From contig OZ244902.1 in NCBI GenBank assembly GCA_965221635.1, positions 2,790,001 through 2,854,000 of the forward strand: a DNA stretch of 64,000 nucleotides, given 5' to 3'. A model generated the notes under the pieces. That model searched no databases and was not told where the DNA came from. It was given only the letters and a program-made list of their open reading frames with translations. The DNA is from JAAXHB01 sp965221635 (GTDB taxonomy: Bacteria; Actinomycetota; Acidimicrobiia; Acidimicrobiales; Aldehydirespiratoraceae). Position numbers and translations under genes: made by a program. Positions within the stretch are counted from its first letter, which is position 1. Each line of letters starts with the position of its first letter. Below are positions 28,401 to 35,326 of this stretch, one piece after another.

Positions 28401-31400
28401 CCCGCCGTCGGATCCGGCCACGGCCACCCCCAAGGACGTGTTTCCGACGTTCGGCGACCAGACCATCGCAGACCTCAACTTCGACGAGAACACCGCGATT
28501 GACACTTTGGTGTTGCCGATGGCCACCGGCGGCAATGCGCCGTTGACTTACGCCATCAGCCCTGGGTTGCCTTCAGGCTTGACCTTCGACGCCGAATTGT
28601 TGCGCTTGAGCGGCACTCCCACTCAAGCTCTCGCAAGGGCCACCTTCACCTACACGGTGACCGACGCGGATGTCGCCAGTCCCGACAGCGACAGCCTCAC
28701 GTTTGCGATCACCATCGCGCCGGACCACGTGCCCACATTCGGCGCTGAAACCGTCGCCGACGTGACGTACATCCAGAACAGTCCGATGGAACTGTTACTG
28801 CCCGAGGCCACGAGCGGCAACGGCGACCTGAGCTACACCCTCGAACCGGCCCTGCCCACCGGCATGCGCTTCGACCCGGACGAGCGCACCATCAGCGGCA
28901 CGGCGAGGGTGGCCCAAGCCACCACCACCTACACCTACACCGTGGCAGACGCCGACACCCGCGTCGGCGCCGCTGACGAGGACTTTCTCACCTTCGACAT
29001 CACCGTGGACGTGGATCTGGTGCCCAACCTGGGCGGTCAAACGGTGGCCGATCAGAGCTACATCGAAAACAGCGAGATCGACGACCTGAGTTTGCCTGCG
29101 GCTGCGGGTGGCAACGGGGCCCTGAGCTACACGATCAGCCCGACACTTCCCGCGGGTTTGACCTTCGACCCGGTTGCGCGCACGATCACCGGCACGCCCA
29201 CGGTTGCGCTTTGGACCACCACGTTCACCTACCGCGCCGGTGACGCCGACGGCAACACCGCCAACAGCGACACCGCGTCGCTGACCTTCAACATCACCGT
29301 GGCGGCGGACCTTGTGCCAAGCTTCGGCACCCGGACGATCGCCGATCAGGACTGGATCCAAAACAGCGAGATCGACAACCTCACCTTGCCGGCGGCCAGC
29401 AGCGGCAACGGCGACTTGAGCTACACCATCAGCCCGGCGCTGCCCCGAGGCTTGAGTTTCGACCCGGACACGCGCACGATCTCCGGCACACCCACCGTTG
29501 CCAAGGTCACAACCACCTACACGCTCACCGCGGCCGACTCCGACGGCAACACCGCCTCCACCGACCAGGCCACGCTGACCTTTGACATCACCGTGGCAGC
29601 GGACCTGGTGCCGAGCTTCGGTGCCGGCACGGTCGCCGATCAGGACTGGATCCAAAACAGCGAAATCGACGACCTGGCCTTGCCGGCCGCCAGTAGCGGC
29701 AATGGCGCTTTGAGCTACACGATCACCCCGGCGCTGCCCACCGGTTTGACCTTCGACCCGGATCAGCGCACGATCACCGGCACACCCACGGTGGCGCTGG
29801 CGTCAACCACCTACACGCTCACCGCGGCCGACTCCGACGGCAACACCGCGTCCAGCGACCAGGCGACGCTCACCTTCGACATTGCCGTCGCGGTGGACCT
29901 GGTGCCGAGCCTGGGTGGTCAGACGGTTGCCGACCAGTCGTACATCCAGCACATTCCCATTGCCGCACTGCCACTGCCCGCCGCTGCGGGTGGCAACGAC
30001 GCTTTGAGCTACACGATCAGCCCGGCGCTGCCGGCCGGTTTGACCTTCGACCCGGATCAGCGCACGATCACCGGAACGCCCACGGTGGCGCGGGCATCGG
30101 TGACCTTCACCTACAGGGCAGGCGATGCTGACGGCAATACCGCCAACAGCGACACGGCGTCGCTGACCTTTGAGATCACCATTGTGGCGAATCGGGTGCC
30201 CAGTTTCGGCACGAGGACGATCGCCGAACAGGACTACACGCAAAACAGCGTGATCGACGACTTGCGACTGCCGGTCGCGACCAGCGGCAATGGTGAGTTG
30301 ACCTATGTGATCACCCCGACACTGCCCGCGGGATTGACCTTCGATGCCGACGATCGCACCGTCTTCGGCACCCCCACAACGCCACAGGCTGCCGCCACGT
30401 ACACGTACACCGTGTCGGATACCGACAACAACACACAGCCCAGCGACACGGCGTCGTTGACCTTTGACATCTCGGTGACAGAGGATTTGGTGCCATCGTT
30501 GGACAGGCAGACGATCTCCGACCAGACCTTCACCCAGAACAGTCCCATAGACGAGTTGCAACTGCCAGCGGCCACCGGCGGCAACGGTGACTTGACCTAC
30601 GTGATCAGCCCGACCCTGCCGGCGGGGTTGACGTTGGATGCCACCGATCTCGCCATCAAAGGCACGCCCAGGGTGGCGCAAGAGGCCACCACCTACGTGT
30701 ACACAGCTCAAGACGCGGATCGCAACACCGACTCCTCCGACACCGCGTTCACGTCATTTCAGATCACGCTTCTAGCCGATCTGCTGCCGAGTTTCGGCAC
30801 ACAGACGATCCCGAATCAGCACTACACGCAGCATCAGAGGATTGTCGTGCTGGTGTTGCCTGCAGCCACAGGGGGTAACGGAGACCTCACCTACAAGCTG
30901 AGTCCGGCGCTGCCGGATGGCCTGAGTTTCAATCCGGCCACTCGCACCATCTCGGGCGCTCCGTCCACAACGCAGTTTGCGCGCACCTACAGGTACGGCG
31001 CCGCTGATTCCGATGGCAATTTGGCCGCGTCTGACGAGGGCATCCTGACCTTCACGATCAGGGTCACCGCGCCGCCCTTCATCGTGCCCACACCACCTCC
31101 GCCCGAGCCTCCGTCGCCCGATCCGCCGCCACCTCCGACTCCCACAGATGAGGCGCCAAGCTTCGGGGAGGCCACGGTGCCAGACCAGACCTTCACCGTG
31201 GGCAGAGAGATCGAACCCGTGGCATTGCCCGAGGCCAGCGGCGGCAACGGCGACCTCACTTACAGCATCACCCCGACGCTGCCCGCCGGCCTCACGTTCA
31301 ACGTGGACACAAGGCAGATCTCCGGCACGCCACAACAACCCCAGGGCCCGACCGCCTACACATACACCGTCGCCGACGCCGACGACAACACCGAGCCCGA

Positions 31401-32484
31401 AGACCAGCACACGTTGACGTTCACCATCGAGGTGACGGAACCCGAACCAGTCGACCCAGAACCGGTCGAACCCGAGCCTGTCGAACCGGACCCCGAGCCA
31501 GGCGAGCAGGAACCAGTCGAACCCGAGCCTGGGCCTGTCGAACCGGGACCCGTCGAGCCGGAGCCAGTCGATCCGGAAGCTGGGCCTGTCGAACCGGAGC
31601 CGATCGACACGGCACTCAACTTCGGCACGGCGACCGTGCCGGCTCAGGTGTACGTGCAGGACGACTTGATCCAGGCCCTGCGCCTGCCCGAGGCTGCCGG
31701 GGGTGACCGAGAGTTGACCTACAGCATCACCCCGGCGCTGCCGGCCGGTCTCGAATTCGATCCCTCCACCCGCCAGATCACCGGCGCGGCGGTCGAACCG
31801 CTGCCCGCCACACAGTTCACCTATCGAGCAGGCGACCCCAACAGCCCCAGCGCGGACGAGGCGGCGTTGGCCTTCACCCTCAGTGTCATGCCCGCTGCCA
31901 CCACCCTGACTGCGCTACCGGGCAGCGATGAGGTCACCCTGAACTGGGAAGCAATCCGCAACGTGTCGAACTGGGAATACCAGCAAGACCAAGGCGAATG
32001 GAACCCAATCCCGCAAAGCGGCTCCGGCACCGAAAGCCACGTCGTGGGCGGCCTCGCCGGCAACGTCACCTACGCATTCAAGGTGAGAGCCGTGGTCGGT
32101 GAGGCCGAGAGCAAGGTTCAAGGCCTCGCCTCCAACGAGGTGATCGTGTCGCCGCTACCGCCACCAACCCCCACGACCACCACACCCCAAGAGCCGCCCT
32201 TACCTGTCACTCCAACCACCACGACGACACCAGTCCCCGAGCAAGAGCCCAGGCCGTCCACTCCAACCACAACGGTGGCACCCTCGGATCAAGAGGCCAC
32301 CCCGCCCCCGACCGATCCAACCGACCCTGAGCCCGAACCACCCGAAACACAACCAGGAGCAAGCAACAGCTTGGCGTGGGTGATCCTCGCGGCAGCAATC
32401 CTCGCCATCCTGGCCGCCACCACCACCTACCTAACCCGCCGCAAAACCCAACAAAACCCCACCCCAGGACCCCCCAACCCATAA
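22471..32484 (+). CDS. Giant secreted, membrane-anchored multidomain repeat protein (adhesin-like)
   Basis: About 3,337 residues. A signal peptide (residues 1-30) follows MMGRNSR. Visible domains, in order: fibronectin III-like at about 31-140, 147-240 and 334-428; putative-Ig/cadherin-like (He_PIG) repeat at 240-330; a DxDxDG motif then GLUG-type GGLVG repeats at 434-930; FnIII 944-1035; five He_PIG 1036-1502; second DxDxDG/GLUG block 1506-1889; FnIII 1894-1987; nine He_PIG 1990-2867; Pro-rich; He_PIG; PEPV-type repeats 2989-3047; He_PIG; FnIII 3142-3225; Pro/Thr-rich stalk; one membrane helix (about 3300-3320) with a short basic tail. There is no sortase motif. Adhesion, calcium-dependent binding or glycan binding is inferred. 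No Shine-Dalgarno is evident before ATG 22471. Confidence 0.85.
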   Translation: MMGRNSRIFPAIILLALVALLSSAVPATALNHAGPVRELTATPGDGQVELSWRIPLNARDRVYFRWQPTSGDWHCDDWEGVDSLDKLNALNCPWVNAHVTIGNYTATGLVNGETYTIDVRNVWIGATNLIVWSPITTITATPNGTVPSPVSNLQATPGVNQVDLSWTLPSSSPLTVTHSQVRHKVTTDADFGPWTDVAAPASSHTVSGLECCTAYTFEVRTKATAGVSSRRNVFVTTSQPDLPSFPSGASVAALSLTQGVAYTGPVLPQGQGVNTPLVHSVSPALPAGLTLDAQRRITGTPTGFQSSRSYNYTVTDSKGQTASLPFTITVGATSPTAPTLGVASRGGHVYLKWSGGGYNNGWEFAQSSTSGTTGTWQTVRNSNANTRAHTVRSLTAGDTYHFTVRAVNGAGGTIKGPASPQVAVTVVTTAGNTDYDTDNDGLIEVKSLDHLNAIRWDLDTTGASTDPNRYAQAFPDAAVHMGCANRFCTGYELAADLSFDTNNNGRVDSGDDYWNGSVGWLPIGLSDSPFVGLFDATGHSIDRLWIRRGSGGAIPGLFGVVGESGEIRGARLTNVDVEALKAHPIGPLASENRGTITGSSSSGRAKRAGSYNLDLSTLEAHFTDSATGGLVGYNTGTVLSSSSSVKVTGRGILGGLVGANQGGANKTGRIHNSSATSDVTLGGTGVAGGLVGVNWNGLVSASHAGGAVNASAAFDEDPAAGGLVGLLAGSGLMVDRSYATGDVTVDVRVVKLLHCKAGGLIGHAYLGSLRVENTYSAGAVTHKGGQYCGVGPLIGTLHFNTIVGLTNSYSISSTTVGTTSGTGWNAGLAGYLSGDVDATKGAANLLVTNSYYDTRLTGIPDDPDFYGRGLAGSRMRTPTGPPPVDRQGLSCFDDLYQGDATYCGWDPAIWDFGGEHDYPELKADWDGDGTATSEEFGSQPHSYIPALRAEAGNAEVTLRWTISDRDDGATGWEFAKSTSEGTTGNWIEVPNSTATTTMHREQNLTNDTVYYFRVRSVKGSDRRQESNEASAKPFDTTPTFLDQTITHQEFIRGVPVELLLPLAVEGNGELSYDLSPSLPPGLNIDLGDRLITGTPTAVRASRQYTWSATDTDNDRATLTFNITVVEDLVPTFGSATIDDQQYIQHSTIEGLTLPEATGGNPPLAYTLTPVLPMGLTLDETTRAITGTPALPHPATLYTYEVTDRDNDPVRLTFTVTVEEDVAPSFDGEAIPAQLYTQNMPIEPVTLPQASSGNGDIAYSVTPPLPAGLSFDADTRRITGTPTGFQQVANYTYVATDTDGDTTSLNFNITVMEDLMPSFGDLTIADQLFTQHTPIATLTLPGATGGDGVPTYSLTPALATGLSFDADRLQITGIPQVGHGPITYTYVATDTDGDTASLSFDITISDDLIPRFVTSIANRTFRQNTPVGVWSLPEATGGDGELTYAFAPALPLGMTLDLANKRITGTPTRPQAATTHTYRVTDSDEYAPDSVTLTFTITVNAEATPTDYDADNDGLIEIGNLAQLNAMRWDLDGDGGVSPGDQAAYRSAFGNPAANMGCPSSGCEGYELITGLDFDTNADGRTDTAGDQYWNNGAGWSSIGLGSQYSATFDGNLHPVTNMHINWTGGINQPVGLFARVSTSGKIQRVALSDFRVQGKYYAGGLAGSNHGRITNSVAQGSVSISDETAGGLVGENRGTISYAASEGSVRGRHRVGGLVGDNTDGTITNSYSTARARGDRDRVGGLVGELGARGTIINSYATGDVSGNRNIGGLVGYHWRFSAKGRIENSYSTGTVSGSSYVGGLIGRSYRFADIRNAYWDTTTSRRGSSAGGAGRSTADLQRPTDSSGIFSAWDDRAWYFGNTCHYPALIADLDGDGRATFYEFGDQPRTNDPTCLDKPFEFTADGALGDVVLNWIYPSNSTITKYQLRHKQGNSFASSDDLWMDMANSSADTTTHTVLGLEPGVEYVFQVRAVNDSRTGPPSDPATATPKDVFPTFGDQTIADLNFDENTAIDTLVLPMATGGNAPLTYAISPGLPSGLTFDAELLRLSGTPTQALARATFTYTVTDADVASPDSDSLTFAITIAPDHVPTFGAETVADVTYIQNSPMELLLPEATSGNGDLSYTLEPALPTGMRFDPDERTISGTARVAQATTTYTYTVADADTRVGAADEDFLTFDITVDVDLVPNLGGQTVADQSYIENSEIDDLSLPAAAGGNGALSYTISPTLPAGLTFDPVARTITGTPTVALWTTTFTYRAGDADGNTANSDTASLTFNITVAADLVPSFGTRTIADQDWIQNSEIDNLTLPAASSGNGDLSYTISPALPRGLSFDPDTRTISGTPTVAKVTTTYTLTAADSDGNTASTDQATLTFDITVAADLVPSFGAGTVADQDWIQNSEIDDLALPAASSGNGALSYTITPALPTGLTFDPDQRTITGTPTVALASTTYTLTAADSDGNTASSDQATLTFDIAVAVDLVPSLGGQTVADQSYIQHIPIAALPLPAAAGGNDALSYTISPALPAGLTFDPDQRTITGTPTVARASVTFTYRAGDADGNTANSDTASLTFEITIVANRVPSFGTRTIAEQDYTQNSVIDDLRLPVATSGNGELTYVITPTLPAGLTFDADDRTVFGTPTTPQAAATYTYTVSDTDNNTQPSDTASLTFDISVTEDLVPSLDRQTISDQTFTQNSPIDELQLPAATGGNGDLTYVISPTLPAGLTLDATDLAIKGTPRVAQEATTYVYTAQDADRNTDSSDTAFTSFQITLLADLLPSFGTQTIPNQHYTQHQRIVVLVLPAATGGNGDLTYKLSPALPDGLSFNPATRTISGAPSTTQFARTYRYGAADSDGNLAASDEGILTFTIRVTAPPFIVPTPPPPEPPSPDPPPPPTPTDEAPSFGEATVPDQTFTVGREIEPVALPEASGGNGDLTYSITPTLPAGLTFNVDTRQISGTPQQPQGPTAYTYTVADADDNTEPEDQHTLTFTIEVTEPEPVDPEPVEPEPVEPDPEPGEQEPVEPEPGPVEPGPVEPEPVDPEAGPVEPEPIDTALNFGTATVPAQVYVQDDLIQALRLPEAAGGDRELTYSITPALPAGLEFDPSTRQITGAAVEPLPATQFTYRAGDPNSPSADEAALAFTLSVMPAATTLTALPGSDEVTLNWEAIRNVSNWEYQQDQGEWNPIPQSGSGTESHVVGGLAGNVTYAFKVRAVVGEAESKVQGLASNEVIVSPLPPPTPTTTTPQEPPLPVTPTTTTTPVPEQEPRPSTPTTTVAPSDQEATPPPTDPTDPEPEPPETQPGASNSLAWVILAAAILAILAATTTYLTRRKTQQNPTPGPPNP
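28440..31070 (+). repeat. Nine tandem He_PIG-coding repeats (~290 bp each)
   Basis: Each unit encodes VPSFG..TIADQ..(T/I)QNS...LPAA(S/T)GGNGDLSY-like strands ending in LTFDITV. Units starting near 29315, 29605 and 29900 share long identical DNA stretches at an offset of exactly 294 bp: for example 29341-29369 equals 29635-29663. This indicates recent duplication or gene conversion inside the array. Confidence 0.85.
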
Positions 32485-32709
32485 CCCAACCACCCCTTCG
32501 ATCACCGTCGTGCGAATCCAACCCAGCTCTGCACGCACAGCGCCGCAAGAACCTCCGCGCTGACAACCTCGGGGATTGCCGCTCCTCGGATTTGGGAGAG
32601 TTGGTCCGGCCCGTCGAGTCTGACTGCCCTACAAACACGTGTACGGTGCTACCGGTCGATGCACATGACGCGAGCCTGTGGCAACGCGAGGCTACGGTTG
32701 CGAGGAGAG

Positions 32710-33774
32710 ATGACGAGCGAACCCACCGATCTCTTCCACCTCCACCGGGGCGACGCCCTCGACGTGTACGCCGAGTGGCCTCAGCCCGACTGCCTGATGA
32801 TCGACGGTCCCTACGGCGTCGGCGGTTTCTTCGGTGACCCTCGCACGCCTGAGAGCCTCGCGGATTGGTACCGCCCCCACATCGAGGCGTGGACGAAGTG
32901 CTCCAAGCTCTCAAGCACGCTGTGGTTTTGGGGAACGGAGATCGGGTGGGCGACGGTACATCCGGTGCTTGCGGAATCTGGCTGGGAATACGTCCAGGCC
33001 GTCCACTGGGACAAGGGTGTGGGCCACGTGGCCGGAAATGTCAATAGCAAGACAATTCGCAGGTTTCCCATCGTCAACGAAATCGTGGTCTTCTACACAC
33101 GAAGAATGGAGTTTCCCACCGAAGACGGCGTAGTCCCAGCACGCAGGTGGTTACTCCACGAGTGGCTGCGCTCAGGCCTGCCCCGACGGCAAGCAAACGC
33201 GGCCTGCGGCGTGAGGGATGCAGCGACCAGAAAGTACTTTGACCAGGGCTGGCTGTGGTATCCGCCGCCTGGTGAGGCGATGCAGAAACTGGTCGACTAC
33301 GCGAACACCCACGGCAATCCGGACGGTCGCCCGTACTACTCAATCGACGGATTTCGGCCCATCACCGGGTCGGAATGGGAAGCCCTCAGGTATCGCTGGA
33401 CTCATGTTCACGGAATCACCAACGTGTGGCAGCATCCAGCACTCCGCAATCGCGAGAGAGTGAAGAACAGATCCGGCACTCGACACGCTCCCAGGGTGTA
33501 CAAGCCAAAGGCCGGTATCGCCTCTGCGCACTTGAATCAGAAGCCCATCGAATTTATGCGAAGAATACTCACAGCATGCACCGCCCAGGGTGACATTGTG
33601 TGGGAGCCGTTCGGAGGCCTCTGCTCCGCCTCGGTCGCTGCGATCCAGCTAAGCCGCAACCCGTTCGCCGCTGAGATCGACGCAGGTTTCGCTTCGCTAG
33701 CCCATGAACGGCTTATGGAAGCAGCCGATGAGAAACTTCATCAGAGCGAGAGAATGTCAGCCGACCAGTCTTGA
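32710..33774 (+). CDS. DNA methyltransferase (amino-MTase, beta-type motif order)
   Basis: A 354-residue S-adenosylmethionine-dependent DNA MTase of the N6-adenine/N4-cytosine type. The catalytic motif IV is near the N-terminus as DGPYGVGG (32-39), with Gly replacing the first Pro of DPPY. The AdoMet motif I is near the C-terminus as EPFGGLCSASVA (299-310), preceded by LNQKP (275-279). The order IV-to-I defines the beta class. ATG 32710 has GAGGAG upstream. It faces an EVE/nuclease-like gene tail to tail, suggesting a modification/restriction pair; the recognition site is unknown. Confidence 0.85.
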   Translation: MTSEPTDLFHLHRGDALDVYAEWPQPDCLMIDGPYGVGGFFGDPRTPESLADWYRPHIEAWTKCSKLSSTLWFWGTEIGWATVHPVLAESGWEYVQAVHWDKGVGHVAGNVNSKTIRRFPIVNEIVVFYTRRMEFPTEDGVVPARRWLLHEWLRSGLPRRQANAACGVRDAATRKYFDQGWLWYPPPGEAMQKLVDYANTHGNPDGRPYYSIDGFRPITGSEWEALRYRWTHVHGITNVWQHPALRNRERVKNRSGTRHAPRVYKPKAGIASAHLNQKPIEFMRRILTACTAQGDIVWEPFGGLCSASVAAIQLSRNPFAAEIDAGFASLAHERLMEAADEKLHQSERMSADQS

Positions 33775-33905
33775 CCGTCGCCATACAACGCTTCAATCTC
33801 TTTCGCGGCTTGCTGATGGATCGCCTCCGTGCTTTCATCGTCTAAAGCCCGCAGAAGCCGCGTCCATGACGCAATCGACCGCCCACGAACATTCTCATCA
33901 AGCAC
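33741..33905 (-). CDS. Small hypothetical protein (54 aa) downstream of the EVE/nuclease-like gene
   Basis: An unlabelled frame that starts with GTG 5 nt after the stop of the EVE/nuclease-like gene, with GAGG about 9 nt upstream, and overlaps the last 34 bp of the methyltransferase on the opposite strand. The product (MLDENVRGRSIASWTRLLRA ... EIEALYGDGQDW) reads as amphipathic helical protein with ordinary codon use. I do not recognise a family. It could be a small partner of the restriction-like system, a relic of a longer gene, or chance. Confidence 0.4.
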   Translation of the reverse strand: MLDENVRGRSIASWTRLLRALDDESTEAIHQQAAKEIEALYGDGQDWSADILSL

Positions 33906-33910
33906 CGCCG

Positions 33911-35038
33911 CTAGACCTCAGTTGTTTCAGTGTACTTTTCGAGTATTGATGGTTTCATGTGGGAGATGTGAGGTTGCTGGTGGAGCTCATCGATTGCGTC
34001 GTAGGCGAGGTAGGAGCACTTTTTGTAGAGTGGGCCACCGTCAAGCAGCGCGAATACCGGCCGCCTGATCTCTCGTAGTACCTTTTCCCTCTTTTCGAGC
34101 GGTGCGACGATGTGCAGACTAATCGTCATGTTGGGTTGAAGAGCCAGCAAGTCTGCCATTCGAAGCAATCCGGAGTAAATCGCTGTAGTGTGTTCGACCT
34201 CGAAGGCCCTCACTATGGAACGCCTCTGTAGCCACAAAACGTCGATCTGTTCGATCGTCCTCAACGTTGCGTCATCGTAGTTCAGGGGGAGAGCATCCAG
34301 CACCTTTTCATGACAACCTTCAGGGAGGAGTTCCAACACTCTGGCCCTGTCGTTCCGGGGCAGCCAAATGTGCAGTCCCATTTGGGCGCCAATGTGAGCA
34401 ACTTTGGCCTGATACTGAATGGATTCTCGTACGTTCGATGTGGAGTGCGCGATTTCGTCTGCTGACTCAGGCGTCGAGTCGTCATCATCAGACTCGGGAA
34501 CCTCGACCTCCACCTCGCCGTCGACCGTTCGAACCTTCCTGGCTCTGGTCAGGTTGCTTCGGTCCTTGTCGGATAGGGGATACGTGGTGGGACTTGCCTG
34601 TTGATCCTTGAGTAACTCGACCAGGAACTCTGCGTCCTGGTCGTTGAATGAATTGAGCGAACCACGAAAAAACCCGGTCCAGCGTTTCCCATCAATGTCG
34701 TAGTCCTTTGTGATGGTCAGGCGGTTCCAGACCTGCTCGTCCTTCACCGGAATCGCGAACTCTGGTTCCAGTACAACGACGGGGTCAACGTCGAATCGCA
34801 CCACGAAGGGAGCCGACTCCGGGGAGTCATCGCCGTGGTGCATGTACGCCTCTGAAGTGACCTTGAGCAAGCCGCACCACCTGGAGAGGCGCGTGAGGTA
34901 GCAGATGAACATGTCGCCGGGGCTCACCCGCTCCTCTGCCATACGCCTGTGGCGCTCACGAAAGCCACTCCAGTTCGCCCCGTATTGCCGCAGCCCTTCC
35001 CAGGTCTCAGGGGTGAACAGATCAAGATGATACTTCAT
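33911..35038 (-). CDS. EVE-like domain protein with C-terminal PD-(D/E)XK-like nuclease domain
   Basis: A 375-residue protein. Residues 1-140 look like an EVE/PUA-type reader: YHLDLFTPETW, SPGDMFICYLTRLSRWCGLLKV, then WNRLTITKDYDIDGKRWTGFFRGSL. An acidic linker (about 172-200) follows. The C-terminal part carries IDVLWL (Asp266) and AFEVEHTT (Glu280, Glu282), spaced like PD-(D/E)XK nuclease motifs, then LHIVAPLEKREKVLREI. EVE-like domains are known to bind modified DNA bases. A role as restriction enzyme of the facing methyltransferase, or as a modification-dependent nuclease, is inference. ATG 35038 has GAGGAAAGC upstream; the frame is open 51 codons further. Confidence 0.7.
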   Translation of the reverse strand: MKYHLDLFTPETWEGLRQYGANWSGFRERHRRMAEERVSPGDMFICYLTRLSRWCGLLKVTSEAYMHHGDDSPESAPFVVRFDVDPVVVLEPEFAIPVKDEQVWNRLTITKDYDIDGKRWTGFFRGSLNSFNDQDAEFLVELLKDQQASPTTYPLSDKDRSNLTRARKVRTVDGEVEVEVPESDDDDSTPESADEIAHSTSNVRESIQYQAKVAHIGAQMGLHIWLPRNDRARVLELLPEGCHEKVLDALPLNYDDATLRTIEQIDVLWLQRRSIVRAFEVEHTTAIYSGLLRMADLLALQPNMTISLHIVAPLEKREKVLREIRRPVFALLDGGPLYKKCSYLAYDAIDELHQQPHISHMKPSILEKYTETTEV

Positions 35039-35326
35039 GAGCTTTCCTCGCTTGGCGCCTGACGGATTCGGGTGGCTCTTTTTGGGCTGATCCCTGTTTA
35101 GCAGAGTCCTGAGCTGCGCTCGTCGAAGGGCGCACTGAACTGAGACGACATGGAATCGGCCTCCACGTCGGCGTTGCCTCCCGGTCCCCATGCGCCCTCA
35201 GGCTGAGAAGTCCACAACAGCGGATGTTCGGGCGGGAACTGGGGATCCTGGCCGGGGGAGCGGTTGTGGGTTGGCCGTGGTGCCGTTGGGGGGACTTGGG
35301 GGAGTGGGGTTGGGTAGCTTGGGGTT

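Noticed and set aside
28440..31070. Regular repeats that might suggest a CRISPR array
   Set aside because: The unit is about 290 bp and is translated as a protein domain; there are no short identical repeats with unique spacers.
28795..31410. Long minus-strand frames opposite the He_PIG array
   Set aside because: They mirror the repeat period of the plus-strand gene and are reverse-frame translations of it.
21980..35326. Duplicate of the ssrA 3' end that would mark an integrated element
   Set aside because: Reading the stretch to 35.3 kb by eye I found no second copy and no integrase gene; a computed search would be more reliable.
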